A stretch of 64,000 bases of DNA, taken from assembly GCA_045586385.1 (NCBI GenBank), contig JAZNAE010000011.1, positions 1 through 64,000 on the forward strand, given 5' to 3'. A model generated the notes under the pieces. That model saw nothing but the letters and a program-made list of their open reading frames with translations. It was not told where the DNA came from and did not search any database. The position numbers and the translations under genes were made by a program. Below are positions 18,001-26,898 of this stretch, one piece after another. The stretch is from Suilimivivens sp045586385. Its GTDB lineage: Bacteria; Bacillota; Clostridia; Lachnospirales; Lachnospiraceae. Position 1 is the first letter of the stretch. Every line of letters begins with the position of its first letter.

Positions 18001-21000
18001 CGAGTGAAACAAGGGAACTGTTAAGTTTAAATGGTAATTATACATTGTTTTGGGTTGTAGACTCAAAAGGAGTATTGAAAGAGGGAAAACTTTCAGATAT
18101 TGAGAAAAAATATTTGGAAGAAATAGTTGGTGAACGTAAGGTTAAAACAAAATTTAAAGATTTACGTGATAAAGGATATGACTGTGTAGATTATTTTATT
18201 TATTCACCAGTAACATGGGAAGATCCATTAAAATGTGAATTATGCTATCCGGAAAAAGTAATTGATGAAATTCCATTAGTGGAAACTGACCCGACATCTT
18301 CTGTTCCGTCTCAACAGATACGTTATTCGAAGAACTTAGAAAAGGGGAGGAATAAAAATAAGAGTCAAATTAAAGATAATAATGAGAGACTTATACAGCT
18401 TAAAGAATGTGTGGCATATGGGCATATTAGCAGGAGACAGAATCATTATCAGTATTATATTGATACACAACGGTATTTTTATCGGGTAAAAAATGATGTG
18501 AAAAAGTGGCTTGAAGAGGTGAAAGAAGAAATGCCCCAATCCAATTGGCCGAAGCTTCATATTATATTCTCTCCTGAGCACAATACTAATGTAGGATTTG
18601 CGCAATATGTTAATACATACTATTTTGATGGATTGGCTGAAATTATATCATTTAATGTAGATAAAGAATTTCGTTCTAATTTTAAGTGTGAGCATGCTGC
18701 GTTGATTCAATTGATTGAAAAACTACATCAAGGAATGATTACAGAAAATGAACTCCCTGTTAAGTTCTATTTTGTAGACGATACTATTATATCCGGAGAA
18801 ACTTTTCAGAAAGCTAATAACTTTATGCATTCTTTAATCCCTAATGAGTTAAAGAAAAAGTATCCTGCTAATTTGTTTCAAAAAGTATTTTTGCTAGTGG
18901 ATAGATTATCAAATGAAACAAAAAGTATTTATGTCAATGATATTGCAAATAATTTTTTGTCATTTGTACATATAGATATATCTAATATACGTACACAAGG
19001 TGATTCGTGCATAGGGTGCAAGTTAAAGCAAAATGCTAAGAGAATGTTTAAGAGAAGTTCTACAAGAAATTCGGCAAAATATTGGGCAGATAAATTAAAA
19101 TGTTACAAAAAGATTCCTTATGATGACAGAACAAAAATGGAGAAGATTACTAATATAAAATCATATCAGCGCTTAATAGTTACCCATATACTCCAAAATG
19201 TGATTGTTAATAATGGAAACTCTGTAGAACTAGGGGAAGTTTATGATGCTTTATTAGATATCAGTCTTTGGATGTTGAGTGAAGAGGAGAAATCAAGAGA
19301 GAAGAGTGGTTTAATTACTCGAGATAAGAGACTTTATAATTATATTACGTTGCTTGGTGGAATAAAAGGAATTGAAGGATTGCAGATGGTATTAAAGGTA
19401 ATATGTAGGCCTTTCTTTTCTTATGACTTCAAAATACGTTTACAAGTTCTTACATTTTATGTTTTTTTAACGGAATTACTTCTGGGTAGTAGTGAAAATG
19501 ACATTATTTCCGGAATGCAAAAAAAGGATTTTGTCCAGCAGAGAAATCGTATTGGCAGAACAACTGACTTGGCGATTAAAATAAAAGAAAAATTGCACGG
19601 CCAGGAAATACTTACTTTTTTACAGAATTATTTGTTTGAAGGATTAACGGATATGGGAAGCACATATTTGATGCGCAAGCAGACTTTACAAAAAACATAT
19701 AATTGGGTAGAAAATAACAAAGACTTTGCTAAAATAATTGAGGATTCTGACAAAGCAGATTTCTGGAATAATTATTCTATTAATGTTTTTCGTTTAATTG
19801 CGAGCAATGCAGATGAAACCAGAGAACTCTGGTTAGAATATTTATATTTGTGTGGAGAGGAATATAGGGAAGTTTTAGAAAAGAATTCCAACAATATGGT
19901 ATATAGGCCGCAATTTTTATATGAAACTGTTACAGGGAAAAAAGAGCCGGAGAAAAAGGATTTTTATTTTTATCAATTTTGCCATGAGCTGTTTTTGCAT
20001 AGCACAGGCATAAACTTTGATGGAATAGAGGAAGATTATTCCACGGGCAAAGAAAACGAAAAAATTGAAGATAAGTATTTCATGGATTATTGGAGGGAAA
20101 AAAGGTGCTTAGAAAAGTTTAAAATCAATACTGATAATTCAGAAAAAGTGTTTGAATCAGAGAAAATGCTATTTAAGTTGTTAGATGTTAATAAAGATTT
20201 TGGCATAGATGAAAAAGATTCGGACTCAGTTAGTCAAAAATATGATGATTTGTTAGATTCAATTGTTGGAATAATTAATGAAAAATATTATGTTTTAAAG
20301 GATGATATTAATATTGCGTTAGTTACTGAGAGCATGGATGAGGAAGAACAGCTGGAAAGAATTCAGAGATTGGATATTGTTAGTCAACAACTTAATAACC
20401 GTGATATGGGATTGGCTGCGACAAGATTTGAAATAAAGGACAGAATTGTGAATGCATTAGTAAGAAGTGATGATACTTTGTTTGAATTAGAAAAAAATGG
20501 GTATATGATTTCTGAAAATGGAGGCGAAGAGAATCAAAGGCCATATATTATCATCTTTTTTGATAATCCTAATTATGAAATGATTGAGTCAGCCGGAAGA
20601 AGTTTGCAAAGAATCCAGAGAGTATTTTTATATTTAAGTGTAAGCAAAAAAGAAAATGATTTTTTCATTTTAAGATTTATATTAAGGGATATACTTACAT
20701 TTAGAAATAGAATTTTGAGATTTTTAGAAAAAGATTTCTCGGGAGATATTTTTGCACAATATGCAAGAAAACTAAGCGAGAAAAATATTGTTTCACACGA
20801 AAAGGCCAATAGTCATAATACTACAGCAGATGATGAAATATCTGTTGAGATATTTGTAAGACCAGAGATAATAGAAAAATATAAAGTTTTAAAGAAAGAT
20901 ACTGATACTATTGCGAGGTGGCTACTTTTAAGAAATTATGTAAATGGACAAATTGCTAAAATATTTAACAGAAGTTTTCAAACGTCTTACGAATTGATAG

Positions 21001-21728
21001 AAAAAGATGTTAATGTACCGGATTATTACTTACAACAAGATAAGGCTGGCTGTAGTAAAGCTCTTTTTAAGAAAAAGTTGGATAAATTCAGCAGGCTGGG
21101 AATGGAACAAACAAACGAAAGTAATATTGATGGGAGGTTTAAGTTCTTATATGAAATTATTCATGTGAAAAAAGAAGAAACATTAAATGATGCGGAGTTT
21201 ATTAAAGGTCACGAGGGATATTATAATCTCGAATACTTTAAATGTATTTTGATTGATATTTTTATGTCTGCAATTAAATACCAATCAGATCGGGCGGATT
21301 ATTTGTTGAGGGTAGACAGGTTCCTTGAAATTGAAGGAGAGTTAGCAGAAGCAAAAGTGAAAAATGATAAAGAACTAATTACGGAATACGAAAGAGCATG
21401 CTGTCAAGTGGAGATGTTTAGGGAAAAAACAGAAGATGCTAACGTAGATTATTTAGTTATTCGTAATCCGGTTAAAAAAATTGCAAATAATCTTGTAGAC
21501 TGGAAAGACAGAAATGAAATTATTAAAAAGCGATTAGCAGATCCTTTAGATTATGTGGATGGTCACATGTCCATGCTGGCGACAAAACGATATGTAGAAA
21601 AATTAAACCCTAATATAAAAGCAAAATGTCAATTTGAATACGTAGAATATGAAAAAGAAAATGAAAAGAAAGGATTATTTTTTGAAACCAGATTACCGGT
21701 TTTAAATGCGGTAAAAGATAATGAGTAA
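15042..21728 (+). CDS. Giant GHKL-ATPase-like / phosphoribosyltransferase-like protein, candidate defence or signalling core
   Basis: A 2228-residue protein with no signal peptide or membrane helix seen. The ATG at 15042 is used because GAGGAGA lies upstream; a TTG at 15021 is inside that RBS. Residues ~350-560 look like a GHKL (HSP90/histidine-kinase type) ATPase. There is an N-box-like VVLNSVQHSE with Asn365, a strand EIYVADINEKN with Asp424 in the place of the D-x-G-x-G box (glycines lost), IGLSLF near Gly492, and GTQFSILIPI at Gly544. Residues 1245-1255 (VDDTIISGETF) match the PRPP-binding loop of phosphoribosyltransferases, within a region ~1140-1380 that ends in CIGCKLKQNAKR. The remaining ~850 residues are alpha-helical with no recognised domain. 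The next gene overlaps by 8 bases and is receiver-like. Function unknown; the domain reading is inference. Confidence 0.7.
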   Translation: MNKKTEKICIFEVNNVQRDYALCLQFIKMCESADYDIEKKKNSLWKLCKEMRVAIGNAQKGAKNYLEAPVKRTDGTEEVPIVSVVPQLVKDDLDGIVSKNTILNYHIRVHLVESEKNQKLELGEFINLQYLALLLHSLYEIKKDTDSSEDFFKKRISVFIVPYTGNNYPFTRNGCMDSDSYLLVSQYLRMLSNNYKGVIYGAKKAKNERDIVVKALDFKNSNLYERFFPVIYIDYGKYSKYFNNTLDEKGYDKLFGMGKRARLENSRDENPEKAFGDAVLETAIKRVRYMVSCEGMKRDDIVNRMQFIKKVLLEEEKGCSMQFCLFAFMLNASMDEDEETCKKAIKYIWHLAEEICQGLKQVVLNSVQHSEMKGCYLSFCLHRSEIGEDSTSFSESISQRYEQTILKKPNNSGYYEALEIYVADINEKNNMVTNFVERLSIENAMSHLLGHKQLLENNNKIVIRNFFSEFEEGDLKEEWINFRKQDLVAHIGLSLFALTADRCKASVKVISNSTFKLEGEQNFFYKSYSSGNSNRENVEYIVPGTQFSILIPIHEWEEDMAHGLGQLQPVNKIMEKYSSFAKYLEYKEIKTDITKREGVNADLETIMDANKKFRLVNKWTKYWLGKFEGNISIANNQDGKYVFQYDFENVSEDNFFRNQDNMEVCMKGLIGALHVVEQCKGPFLLALTELPNGTMELFRKTCILHGVRKFPENLQLFLCEKEHEHMMTLIGRDYASAIYNSYILALEHGINGFEQKDYLQAVSLKNKLLGATEEKNEELDKEIDVFPFDAVLKCSEENKKTFFEEHIEKMVENSLDKEGMGYKLEDTHMRLGSKVHIHSFYEMSSLFYRTTIANRMAYIILKRMLAENQWSDIKSDAVIFYGYASYSKAILTSLTEILRLYREKFSGENENEKNESKVGFASYEHNLHGEYEKIHLYFELPEDFPGKVMSGNILHLKEDVKVIQIVPISTTLTTFNKIWSMFYNSVSSETRELLSLNGNYTLFWVVDSKGVLKEGKLSDIEKKYLEEIVGERKVKTKFKDLRDKGYDCVDYFIYSPVTWEDPLKCELCYPEKVIDEIPLVETDPTSSVPSQQIRYSKNLEKGRNKNKSQIKDNNERLIQLKECVAYGHISRRQNHYQYYIDTQRYFYRVKNDVKKWLEEVKEEMPQSNWPKLHIIFSPEHNTNVGFAQYVNTYYFDGLAEIISFNVDKEFRSNFKCEHAALIQLIEKLHQGMITENELPVKFYFVDDTIISGETFQKANNFMHSLIPNELKKKYPANLFQKVFLLVDRLSNETKSIYVNDIANNFLSFVHIDISNIRTQGDSCIGCKLKQNAKRMFKRSSTRNSAKYWADKLKCYKKIPYDDRTKMEKITNIKSYQRLIVTHILQNVIVNNGNSVELGEVYDALLDISLWMLSEEEKSREKSGLITRDKRLYNYITLLGGIKGIEGLQMVLKVICRPFFSYDFKIRLQVLTFYVFLTELLLGSSENDIISGMQKKDFVQQRNRIGRTTDLAIKIKEKLHGQEILTFLQNYLFEGLTDMGSTYLMRKQTLQKTYNWVENNKDFAKIIEDSDKADFWNNYSINVFRLIASNADETRELWLEYLYLCGEEYREVLEKNSNNMVYRPQFLYETVTGKKEPEKKDFYFYQFCHELFLHSTGINFDGIEEDYSTGKENEKIEDKYFMDYWREKRCLEKFKINTDNSEKVFESEKMLFKLLDVNKDFGIDEKDSDSVSQKYDDLLDSIVGIINEKYYVLKDDINIALVTESMDEEEQLERIQRLDIVSQQLNNRDMGLAATRFEIKDRIVNALVRSDDTLFELEKNGYMISENGGEENQRPYIIIFFDNPNYEMIESAGRSLQRIQRVFLYLSVSKKENDFFILRFILRDILTFRNRILRFLEKDFSGDIFAQYARKLSEKNIVSHEKANSHNTTADDEISVEIFVRPEIIEKYKVLKKDTDTIARWLLLRNYVNGQIAKIFNRSFQTSYELIEKDVNVPDYYLQQDKAGCSKALFKKKLDKFSRLGMEQTNESNIDGRFKFLYEIIHVKKEETLNDAEFIKGHEGYYNLEYFKCILIDIFMSAIKYQSDRADYLLRVDRFLEIEGELAEAKVKNDKELITEYERACCQVEMFREKTEDANVDYLVIRNPVKKIANNLVDWKDRNEIIKKRLADPLDYVDGHMSMLATKRYVEKLNPNIKAKCQFEYVEYEKENEKKGLFFETRLPVLNAVKDNE

Positions 21729-22473
21729 AACAATATATTGGATAGATGACAGCACAAAACAAATGATTTACGTGGTACATGGAATTATTTCGGAATTTTG
21801 GAAACTTTCTTCGGAAGAACCGGGAATAATGTCGAAAATTATTATTTTTGGGAATGCATCGTTGTCACCTAGATCAGAGGCTTTATGGACACAAGAGGAT
21901 GAGGAGAATTTTAATGATGAATTGCATGGGTATTTTAGACAGCAATGCCGTAATGTGGATGCAGCAGGAGAGCCAAATGTGACTTTCAAGAAAAATAAAG
22001 AGTTAATTCGTAATTTTGCAAAAATACTTTATAAAGCGGACTCTATTAAAGAAGATAAGGAATTATTTCAAAAAATATTAGATTGTTGGAGTAAAAACAA
22101 TTTGGAAAATGAGGAGTCTGAGGAGTACTTAGAGGCAAAAGAATTGGTCAGCCAATTGATAAATAAAATGGAGATTCCTAAGGGAGCTAATATTGGAATT
22201 GATTTGGGATTAATTTGGGATGACCTTAAGGACTACAGTGTATCCAAACGGATATTGTCTATGGAATTATACTATCAGCTGAAAGCAAATCATAAGTGTT
22301 TTTTGTATTCTACTGAAGGGGATGCGGAGAGTATTACAAATAACTGGAAAAAGAAATATTGTAGTTTATATAATTCGGAAGAAGAGGATAATATTGTAAT
22401 TTATCATCGTGTAGATATGCAATGTAAGGGAAGCGAAGATATAATAAATAGAATAGAAAAAATACTTGAATAA
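21721..22473 (+). CDS. Receiver-domain-like protein, partner of the giant ATPase/PRTase protein
   Basis: A 250-residue protein whose ATG overlaps the stop of the preceding gene by 8 bases, implying translational coupling. It starts like a response-regulator receiver: IYWIDDS with Asp9/Asp10 on strand 1. A long helical insert follows (about 50-150). Then come NIGIDLGL with Asp161 as a possible phosphoacceptor, CFLYSTEG (Ser197/Thr198) like strand 4, and NIVIYHRVD like strand 5. No DNA-binding output domain is present. A stand-alone, insert-bearing receiver next to a GHKL-type ATPase suggests a rewired two-component pair, but a degenerate non-phosphorylated receiver is equally possible. Confidence 0.55.
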   Translation: MSKTIYWIDDSTKQMIYVVHGIISEFWKLSSEEPGIMSKIIIFGNASLSPRSEALWTQEDEENFNDELHGYFRQQCRNVDAAGEPNVTFKKNKELIRNFAKILYKADSIKEDKELFQKILDCWSKNNLENEESEEYLEAKELVSQLINKMEIPKGANIGIDLGLIWDDLKDYSVSKRILSMELYYQLKANHKCFLYSTEGDAESITNNWKKKYCSLYNSEEEDNIVIYHRVDMQCKGSEDIINRIEKILE

Positions 22474-22496
22474 GAAGCAAAAGGAGAACAAAAGAT

Positions 22497-23519
22497 ATGA
22501 AAAAAACCAAATGGGATGTTATTTGGGATATTTTATCATATGAGATGAAGAAGGAAGTTAGTGTTCATAATAAATTCTCATATAGTCATTATACGTCGTT
22601 AGAGGTCTTATTTAATATTTTAGAAGGGGATTCTATTTGGGCATCTAATGTTAGATTTTCAAATGATGCAATGGAAGAAAGAATGCTTAAGCTGGATAAT
22701 CTGCATATGAGAGATGATTATATTGTGTGTTTTTGTAGTGAAGGTGATGCGCTAAGCCAATGGAGAGGATATTGTCCTCAAGGGGGAGCAGCTATCAAAT
22801 TGAGATTGAATGGAATACAAAAATATAGTATTCTACATGCAGATTTTGATAAAACGCACAAGTATGAAGTGTATGAAAACACACCTTTGCCTGTATTATA
22901 TATTATGTCTTCGATAAAGACGGAAAGTCAATCAGAAATGAAAAAAGCAGAAATTATACGTACTATCGAACTTAAAGAGAAAGAAACAGGAATTAAGGTT
23001 GCGTTGGATGATGTACTGCCATATATAAAGAATGGGATGTTTTATGAAGAGAAAGAGTTGCGCCTTGCATTTGCCAATGTTAAAGGGAACTTATCTGAAT
23101 GTGTGCGATTTAGAACTCTTACAAATGGTGTTAAGGTACCCTATATTGTAATTAAGAGTGGAGACGTAGGACAGATGTGGCATAAATGTAGTACAAAGCT
23201 AAATAATTATACGGACGATGAACTTTTAGAACTTATAGATGATCGGGGAGATATATGGATTCCAGAAGGTTCAGATCAGGAGAAACAATATTATAAACTA
23301 TTTGAGAGGATTCAGCAGCTGAAAAAAGAGCGTTCCCAAAAGGGTAATATAAGCATATTCTGCTCAGGGCATTTGCCAATAGAAGAAATTATAGTTGCCC
23401 CTACATATGATAGAGAACGGATAGCAGAACAAATAGAGCGCTTCTGCAAGAGTAAATATTGGCTTAGTAACGTGGAGGTAAAGATATCGGATATTCCATA
23501 CATAGGGCCAAATAATTAG
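22497..23519 (+). CDS. DUF2971-family protein
   Basis: A 340-residue protein starting 23 bases after the receiver-like gene, with AAAGGAGAACA as RBS. Family marks seen are YSHYTSLEVLFNILEGDSIWAS with FSNDAMEE near residues 25-60, then VCFCSEGDALSQWRGYC with a Gly-rich turn, and later a strand KELRLAFAN. This S-x-W-R-G-Y signature is typical of DUF2971. The H-Y-T plus N-D-x-x-E pattern near the N-terminus recalls ADP-ribosyltransferase-type folds (for example DarT-like), which I offer only as a hypothesis. It is probably the third gene of the unit starting at 15042 and the likely effector, since neither partner carries an obvious toxic domain. Its RBS region (GGAGAACAAAAGAT) matches that of the 15042 gene almost exactly. 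Confidence 0.7.
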   Translation: MKKTKWDVIWDILSYEMKKEVSVHNKFSYSHYTSLEVLFNILEGDSIWASNVRFSNDAMEERMLKLDNLHMRDDYIVCFCSEGDALSQWRGYCPQGGAAIKLRLNGIQKYSILHADFDKTHKYEVYENTPLPVLYIMSSIKTESQSEMKKAEIIRTIELKEKETGIKVALDDVLPYIKNGMFYEEKELRLAFANVKGNLSECVRFRTLTNGVKVPYIVIKSGDVGQMWHKCSTKLNNYTDDELLELIDDRGDIWIPEGSDQEKQYYKLFERIQQLKKERSQKGNISIFCSGHLPIEEIIVAPTYDRERIAEQIERFCKSKYWLSNVEVKISDIPYIGPNN

Positions 23520-23584
23520 TATAAAAGTCTTTACTTATTGTAGTGAAATGGAAATTCTATGGTAAAGGGAAGCAAATTATTATA

Positions 23585-23610
23585 TGATAATACATGATTA
23601 TCTATTAAAA
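23585..23610 (+). repeat. Left 26-bp inverted repeat of a putative invertible segment
   Basis: The 26 bases starting TGATAATACATG are the exact reverse complement of 28003-28028; the bases immediately outside both ends differ. It lies in the 5' leader of the STAND gene, 22 bases before its ATG. The length and AT-rich character fit a crossover site for a tyrosine recombinase. Confidence 0.9.
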
Positions 23611-23632
23611 CATTTATATATAGGTGGCACAT

Positions 23633-26600
23633 ATGATAAATTGGCAGAAAATCAACAATAAAATCTTTGAGGATATTGCATATGAATATATGATAAACAA
23701 TTATCCTGGTCTAATATGGCAGAAAACAAAATTGACACAGGATGGAAATAAGGATGGTGAAAGTGCAATTTCAAATCTTCCATTTGGTACTACAATAAAA
23801 TATTGGTATGAAGCCAAATATTCGATCAATATAAATAAAAGTATTCCAAAAAGTCATTTGGATTCAACATTAGTTTCCAGCTTGCTGGATGGTCATGTCG
23901 TTATTATAGCATTTATTACAAATGCGTATATAAGCGACGATTATAAAAGAAGGGCTGATGTTTTTGCAAAACGCTGTGATAATCTAAGATTATGTTATAT
24001 TAATGGTGAAGAAATAGAAGATTGGTTATCTGACAATCCCAAAATTGAAGAAAAATACTTTAATACATGTAATGCCCAAAAACGTTTGATTATAGATAGT
24101 ATTGAAGAAGTATGTTTTTTTGACAAATACAATAATGACAGTAATCAATTTATAAATTTATCTACTTTGGAATTAAATAAGGAGTATATTCTTTATATTC
24201 GCTTTTTATCGTCTGAAAGGCAACGAGTCGAACTGGTCTTTGACAATGACATTATTCCTTCAAAAAATTATTCAGATATGAATGTTAACCTCACTAATCT
24301 ATCGGTAGAAAAAGGAAATAATGCGTTTTTTGTACCTGTAAAAGTGAAATCAGAAAAAAAGGAATATCAAATATGTATTAAAGGTGAAACGGGTGTTAAA
24401 AAATATATCTTGCAAGGAATTAGGGTATTGGATTTGTATAAACCTAAATTAGTTATATCTTCACAAATTAAATTACTAAATGATATCAATTTCTTTATTA
24501 AATCCAATGATCTCCAAAATTTAATTTTTTTAATTGTAGGAGAAGCTGGGAGTGGAAAAACTCATATTTTAAATATGCTACGCAATAATGAAAATAATTC
24601 TTTTTCGTCAATAGCATTAAGTTTTACCGGAAATCCTGATAGCGATTTTATAATTTGCTATAAGCTTTTTATCTATTGTCATTTTGGCGGTATTTGGGAA
24701 TTAGATATGGATAATTTAGAACAACTGAATTTTCATTCCACAATTAAGGATGTTTTGACAGAGATTAATATTGGGCTTAGTTCAGTAATAACACATGAAA
24801 AACTGATTGAATATTGTACAAAAAGTGATAGTAGATTTTTGGAACAATATTTTTTACAACAACAGATTTATATAGATGATATACATAAAATATCATCTGA
24901 GGTTGCTGAACTATTTCAAATAATTCTAGAATGGTGTAGTAATCAGCGTTTAAATAAACGAATTTTTTTATTTACTCGCGATGCTCTTTCGAATTTAAAG
25001 TGTTTGGATGAATTTTTACGCATAAATGCCTGTTGTGTTCGAAAACTTGAGCAGTTGTCGCTCCAAGACATAAAAAGTTCTATCCAACTTAATTTTGGAG
25101 ATGTTTCTACAATAGTTTCAATAGTACAAAATCAACAACCATCATTTAATGCACTATACTTATATAATTTTCTGTGTGCATTAAAAGAAAAATTTAACTA
25201 TATTAAAGAATTAGACATTATTGATACATCTGTAGAGGTGTCAGCGATTTTAAAGAAAATAAATTATACAGAAAAAGGTAAAATCAAAAGCAGTTTGTTG
25301 AAAGAATATAATAAGAGTACTGTTTTTTACTTTGTATACAAACTCGAAAACGGTGTAGACATAGGGGCTCTTATTGATTTTTTTGATGAATCTATTTATG
25401 AAGAAATTTCAACTTTATGTCAAAAGCGTATTATAAAAGAAAAAGCAGGTAAATTATATCCTTTTCATGATATATTATTAGACAGTTTTCGTGATAAAGG
25501 AAATAATACTTATACAAAGAAACTTGTTGAATTTATCTTATTTTGTATTGAAAAGCAATATTTTTCTCAAAGCGACGGATATTACTATTTAGTATCCTTA
25601 GGTGGTAAATATTTTTGGAAGTATCGTTTGATTGCAGAAGAGTTTAGAGAGCAGTTGCATGACAGTGCTAGTTATTATGCAGCTGAAAAAATTGCCCAAA
25701 AGATTCAAGAAGAAAATAACAAGGACTTAAGAGATTACGATTATAGAGATGTTAGAAATTTATTTATTTTGGGAAATTGTTATAAATATACCACATCATA
25801 TGAACAATCAAATGAAATATTTGAAAAAATAAAAGATGTTTATAAATTTAATACAATGATTATGCCTGATGATATATTATTAGAAACATACTCCGAAACA
25901 ATTAATAACAATTTATGGATGCTGAATATAAAGAAAGCTGATTTGGATTTAAAAAAAATGCATGAAATATGGAATTTTGATGATAGTGCAAAAAACAAAT
26001 CAAAGGTATATAAATATGGCTATTTAAACTATTATAATCGTAGGATGTTTTGTAATTTTATGTTAGGAATTGGTACGGAAGATGATTATAAGACAGCATG
26101 TGACAAGGCAAAAGAACTTTGTTTAAAGGAATACGAAGGATTTGCACATATGGACTATGCAAAATCCACTTATAATATTGATATAATACGAGCAAAAAAG
26201 CTATTAGAAAAGGCAATAAAAATTTTTAAAGAAAAAAATGAAACACGCCGTTTATTGGATGCATTAAGCGAACTTGCTTTTATAGAAGTATTACAATGCA
26301 AGTCTTATGATACGCGTAAGTTAAAAGAAATCTCTCACACTATGAAAGAAAAAAGATATATTCAGTCCTACACGAGAACACAAATGAAGATTTTAGTTAT
26401 AATGTTATTGTCTGACAACTACAAAGCAACTGAGCTTTTAGAAAAAGTCAATTATATTTTGATAAAAAACACAACTATTGCAAGCGGGAAACGCCATCAA
26501 GCATTAGTACATCATATTCTAGGTGCTATATATTATAAAAATGGAGATTTAGTTCAATCTATAGAATGTTCGCAAAAGTGTTTAGAACTGTTTGATGAAT

Positions 26601-26731
26601 TGGGGGATACTTACAAAAACATCCATTACCATAATACACAATTAAAAAAGTGCGCCAATATTATAATTGGCTTTGAAAAAACTTCTGGTTCTTCCCCAAA
26701 CAATTTTATTCTAGATTCTCGCATTTGGTAA
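23633..26731 (+). CDS. Mrr-like nuclease / STAND NTPase, candidate anti-phage sensor-effector
   Basis: A 1032-residue protein. The ATG at 23633 follows AGGTGG; an in-frame GTG at 23624 overlaps that RBS. Residues 1-150 look like a Mrr-type PD-(D/E)xK nuclease: FEDIAYEYM helix, DGNKDGE with Asp41, then YWYEAK with Glu60 and Lys62. Residues 300-600 form a STAND/AAA NTPase with Walker A VGEAGSGKT (302-310) and Walker B IYIDD (415-416), followed by helical regions. Roughly 690-1010 are helical repeats of TPR type (LGAIYYKNGDLVQSIECSQKCLELF). This nuclease-STAND-repeat order is that of Avs-type antiviral proteins, although 1032 residues is shorter than the best-known ones. It lies inside the putative invertible segment, so expression may be phase-variable. 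Confidence 0.8.
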   Translation: MINWQKINNKIFEDIAYEYMINNYPGLIWQKTKLTQDGNKDGESAISNLPFGTTIKYWYEAKYSININKSIPKSHLDSTLVSSLLDGHVVIIAFITNAYISDDYKRRADVFAKRCDNLRLCYINGEEIEDWLSDNPKIEEKYFNTCNAQKRLIIDSIEEVCFFDKYNNDSNQFINLSTLELNKEYILYIRFLSSERQRVELVFDNDIIPSKNYSDMNVNLTNLSVEKGNNAFFVPVKVKSEKKEYQICIKGETGVKKYILQGIRVLDLYKPKLVISSQIKLLNDINFFIKSNDLQNLIFLIVGEAGSGKTHILNMLRNNENNSFSSIALSFTGNPDSDFIICYKLFIYCHFGGIWELDMDNLEQLNFHSTIKDVLTEINIGLSSVITHEKLIEYCTKSDSRFLEQYFLQQQIYIDDIHKISSEVAELFQIILEWCSNQRLNKRIFLFTRDALSNLKCLDEFLRINACCVRKLEQLSLQDIKSSIQLNFGDVSTIVSIVQNQQPSFNALYLYNFLCALKEKFNYIKELDIIDTSVEVSAILKKINYTEKGKIKSSLLKEYNKSTVFYFVYKLENGVDIGALIDFFDESIYEEISTLCQKRIIKEKAGKLYPFHDILLDSFRDKGNNTYTKKLVEFILFCIEKQYFSQSDGYYYLVSLGGKYFWKYRLIAEEFREQLHDSASYYAAEKIAQKIQEENNKDLRDYDYRDVRNLFILGNCYKYTTSYEQSNEIFEKIKDVYKFNTMIMPDDILLETYSETINNNLWMLNIKKADLDLKKMHEIWNFDDSAKNKSKVYKYGYLNYYNRRMFCNFMLGIGTEDDYKTACDKAKELCLKEYEGFAHMDYAKSTYNIDIIRAKKLLEKAIKIFKEKNETRRLLDALSELAFIEVLQCKSYDTRKLKEISHTMKEKRYIQSYTRTQMKILVIMLLSDNYKATELLEKVNYILIKNTTIASGKRHQALVHHILGAIYYKNGDLVQSIECSQKCLELFDELGDTYKNIHYHNTQLKKCANIIIGFEKTSGSSPNNFILDSRIW

Positions 26732-26745
26732 GAATATGGGGTATT

Positions 26746-26823
26746 CCAAGTTTAGTAGAGTCACTCTTCTGTAGAAACTATCAACTGAGTCCTCTGGTTG
26801 TAAGAAGCCCATACTAAACTTGG
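26746..26823. repeat. 12-bp inverted repeat between the convergent genes
   Basis: CCAAGTTTAGTA at 26746-26757 and TACTAAACTTGG at 26812-26823 form a perfect 12-bp stem around a 54-base loop, between the stops of the STAND and GT2 genes. It could be a bidirectional transcription barrier or a structured RNA; there is no T-run, so it is not a standard intrinsic terminator. Confidence 0.7.
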
Positions 26824-26898
26824 TGAACTCCATTATGTTTTAAAGAACCAAAGTATTATATACATATTAATGGAAATAATCTGATGTATATGTATTAA

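Noticed and set aside
23520..23584. Clear sigma-A promoter left of the invertible segment
   Set aside because: Only a weak TTATTG/TATGGT pair was seen; I do not call it, so read-through from the DUF2971 operon remains equally possible.
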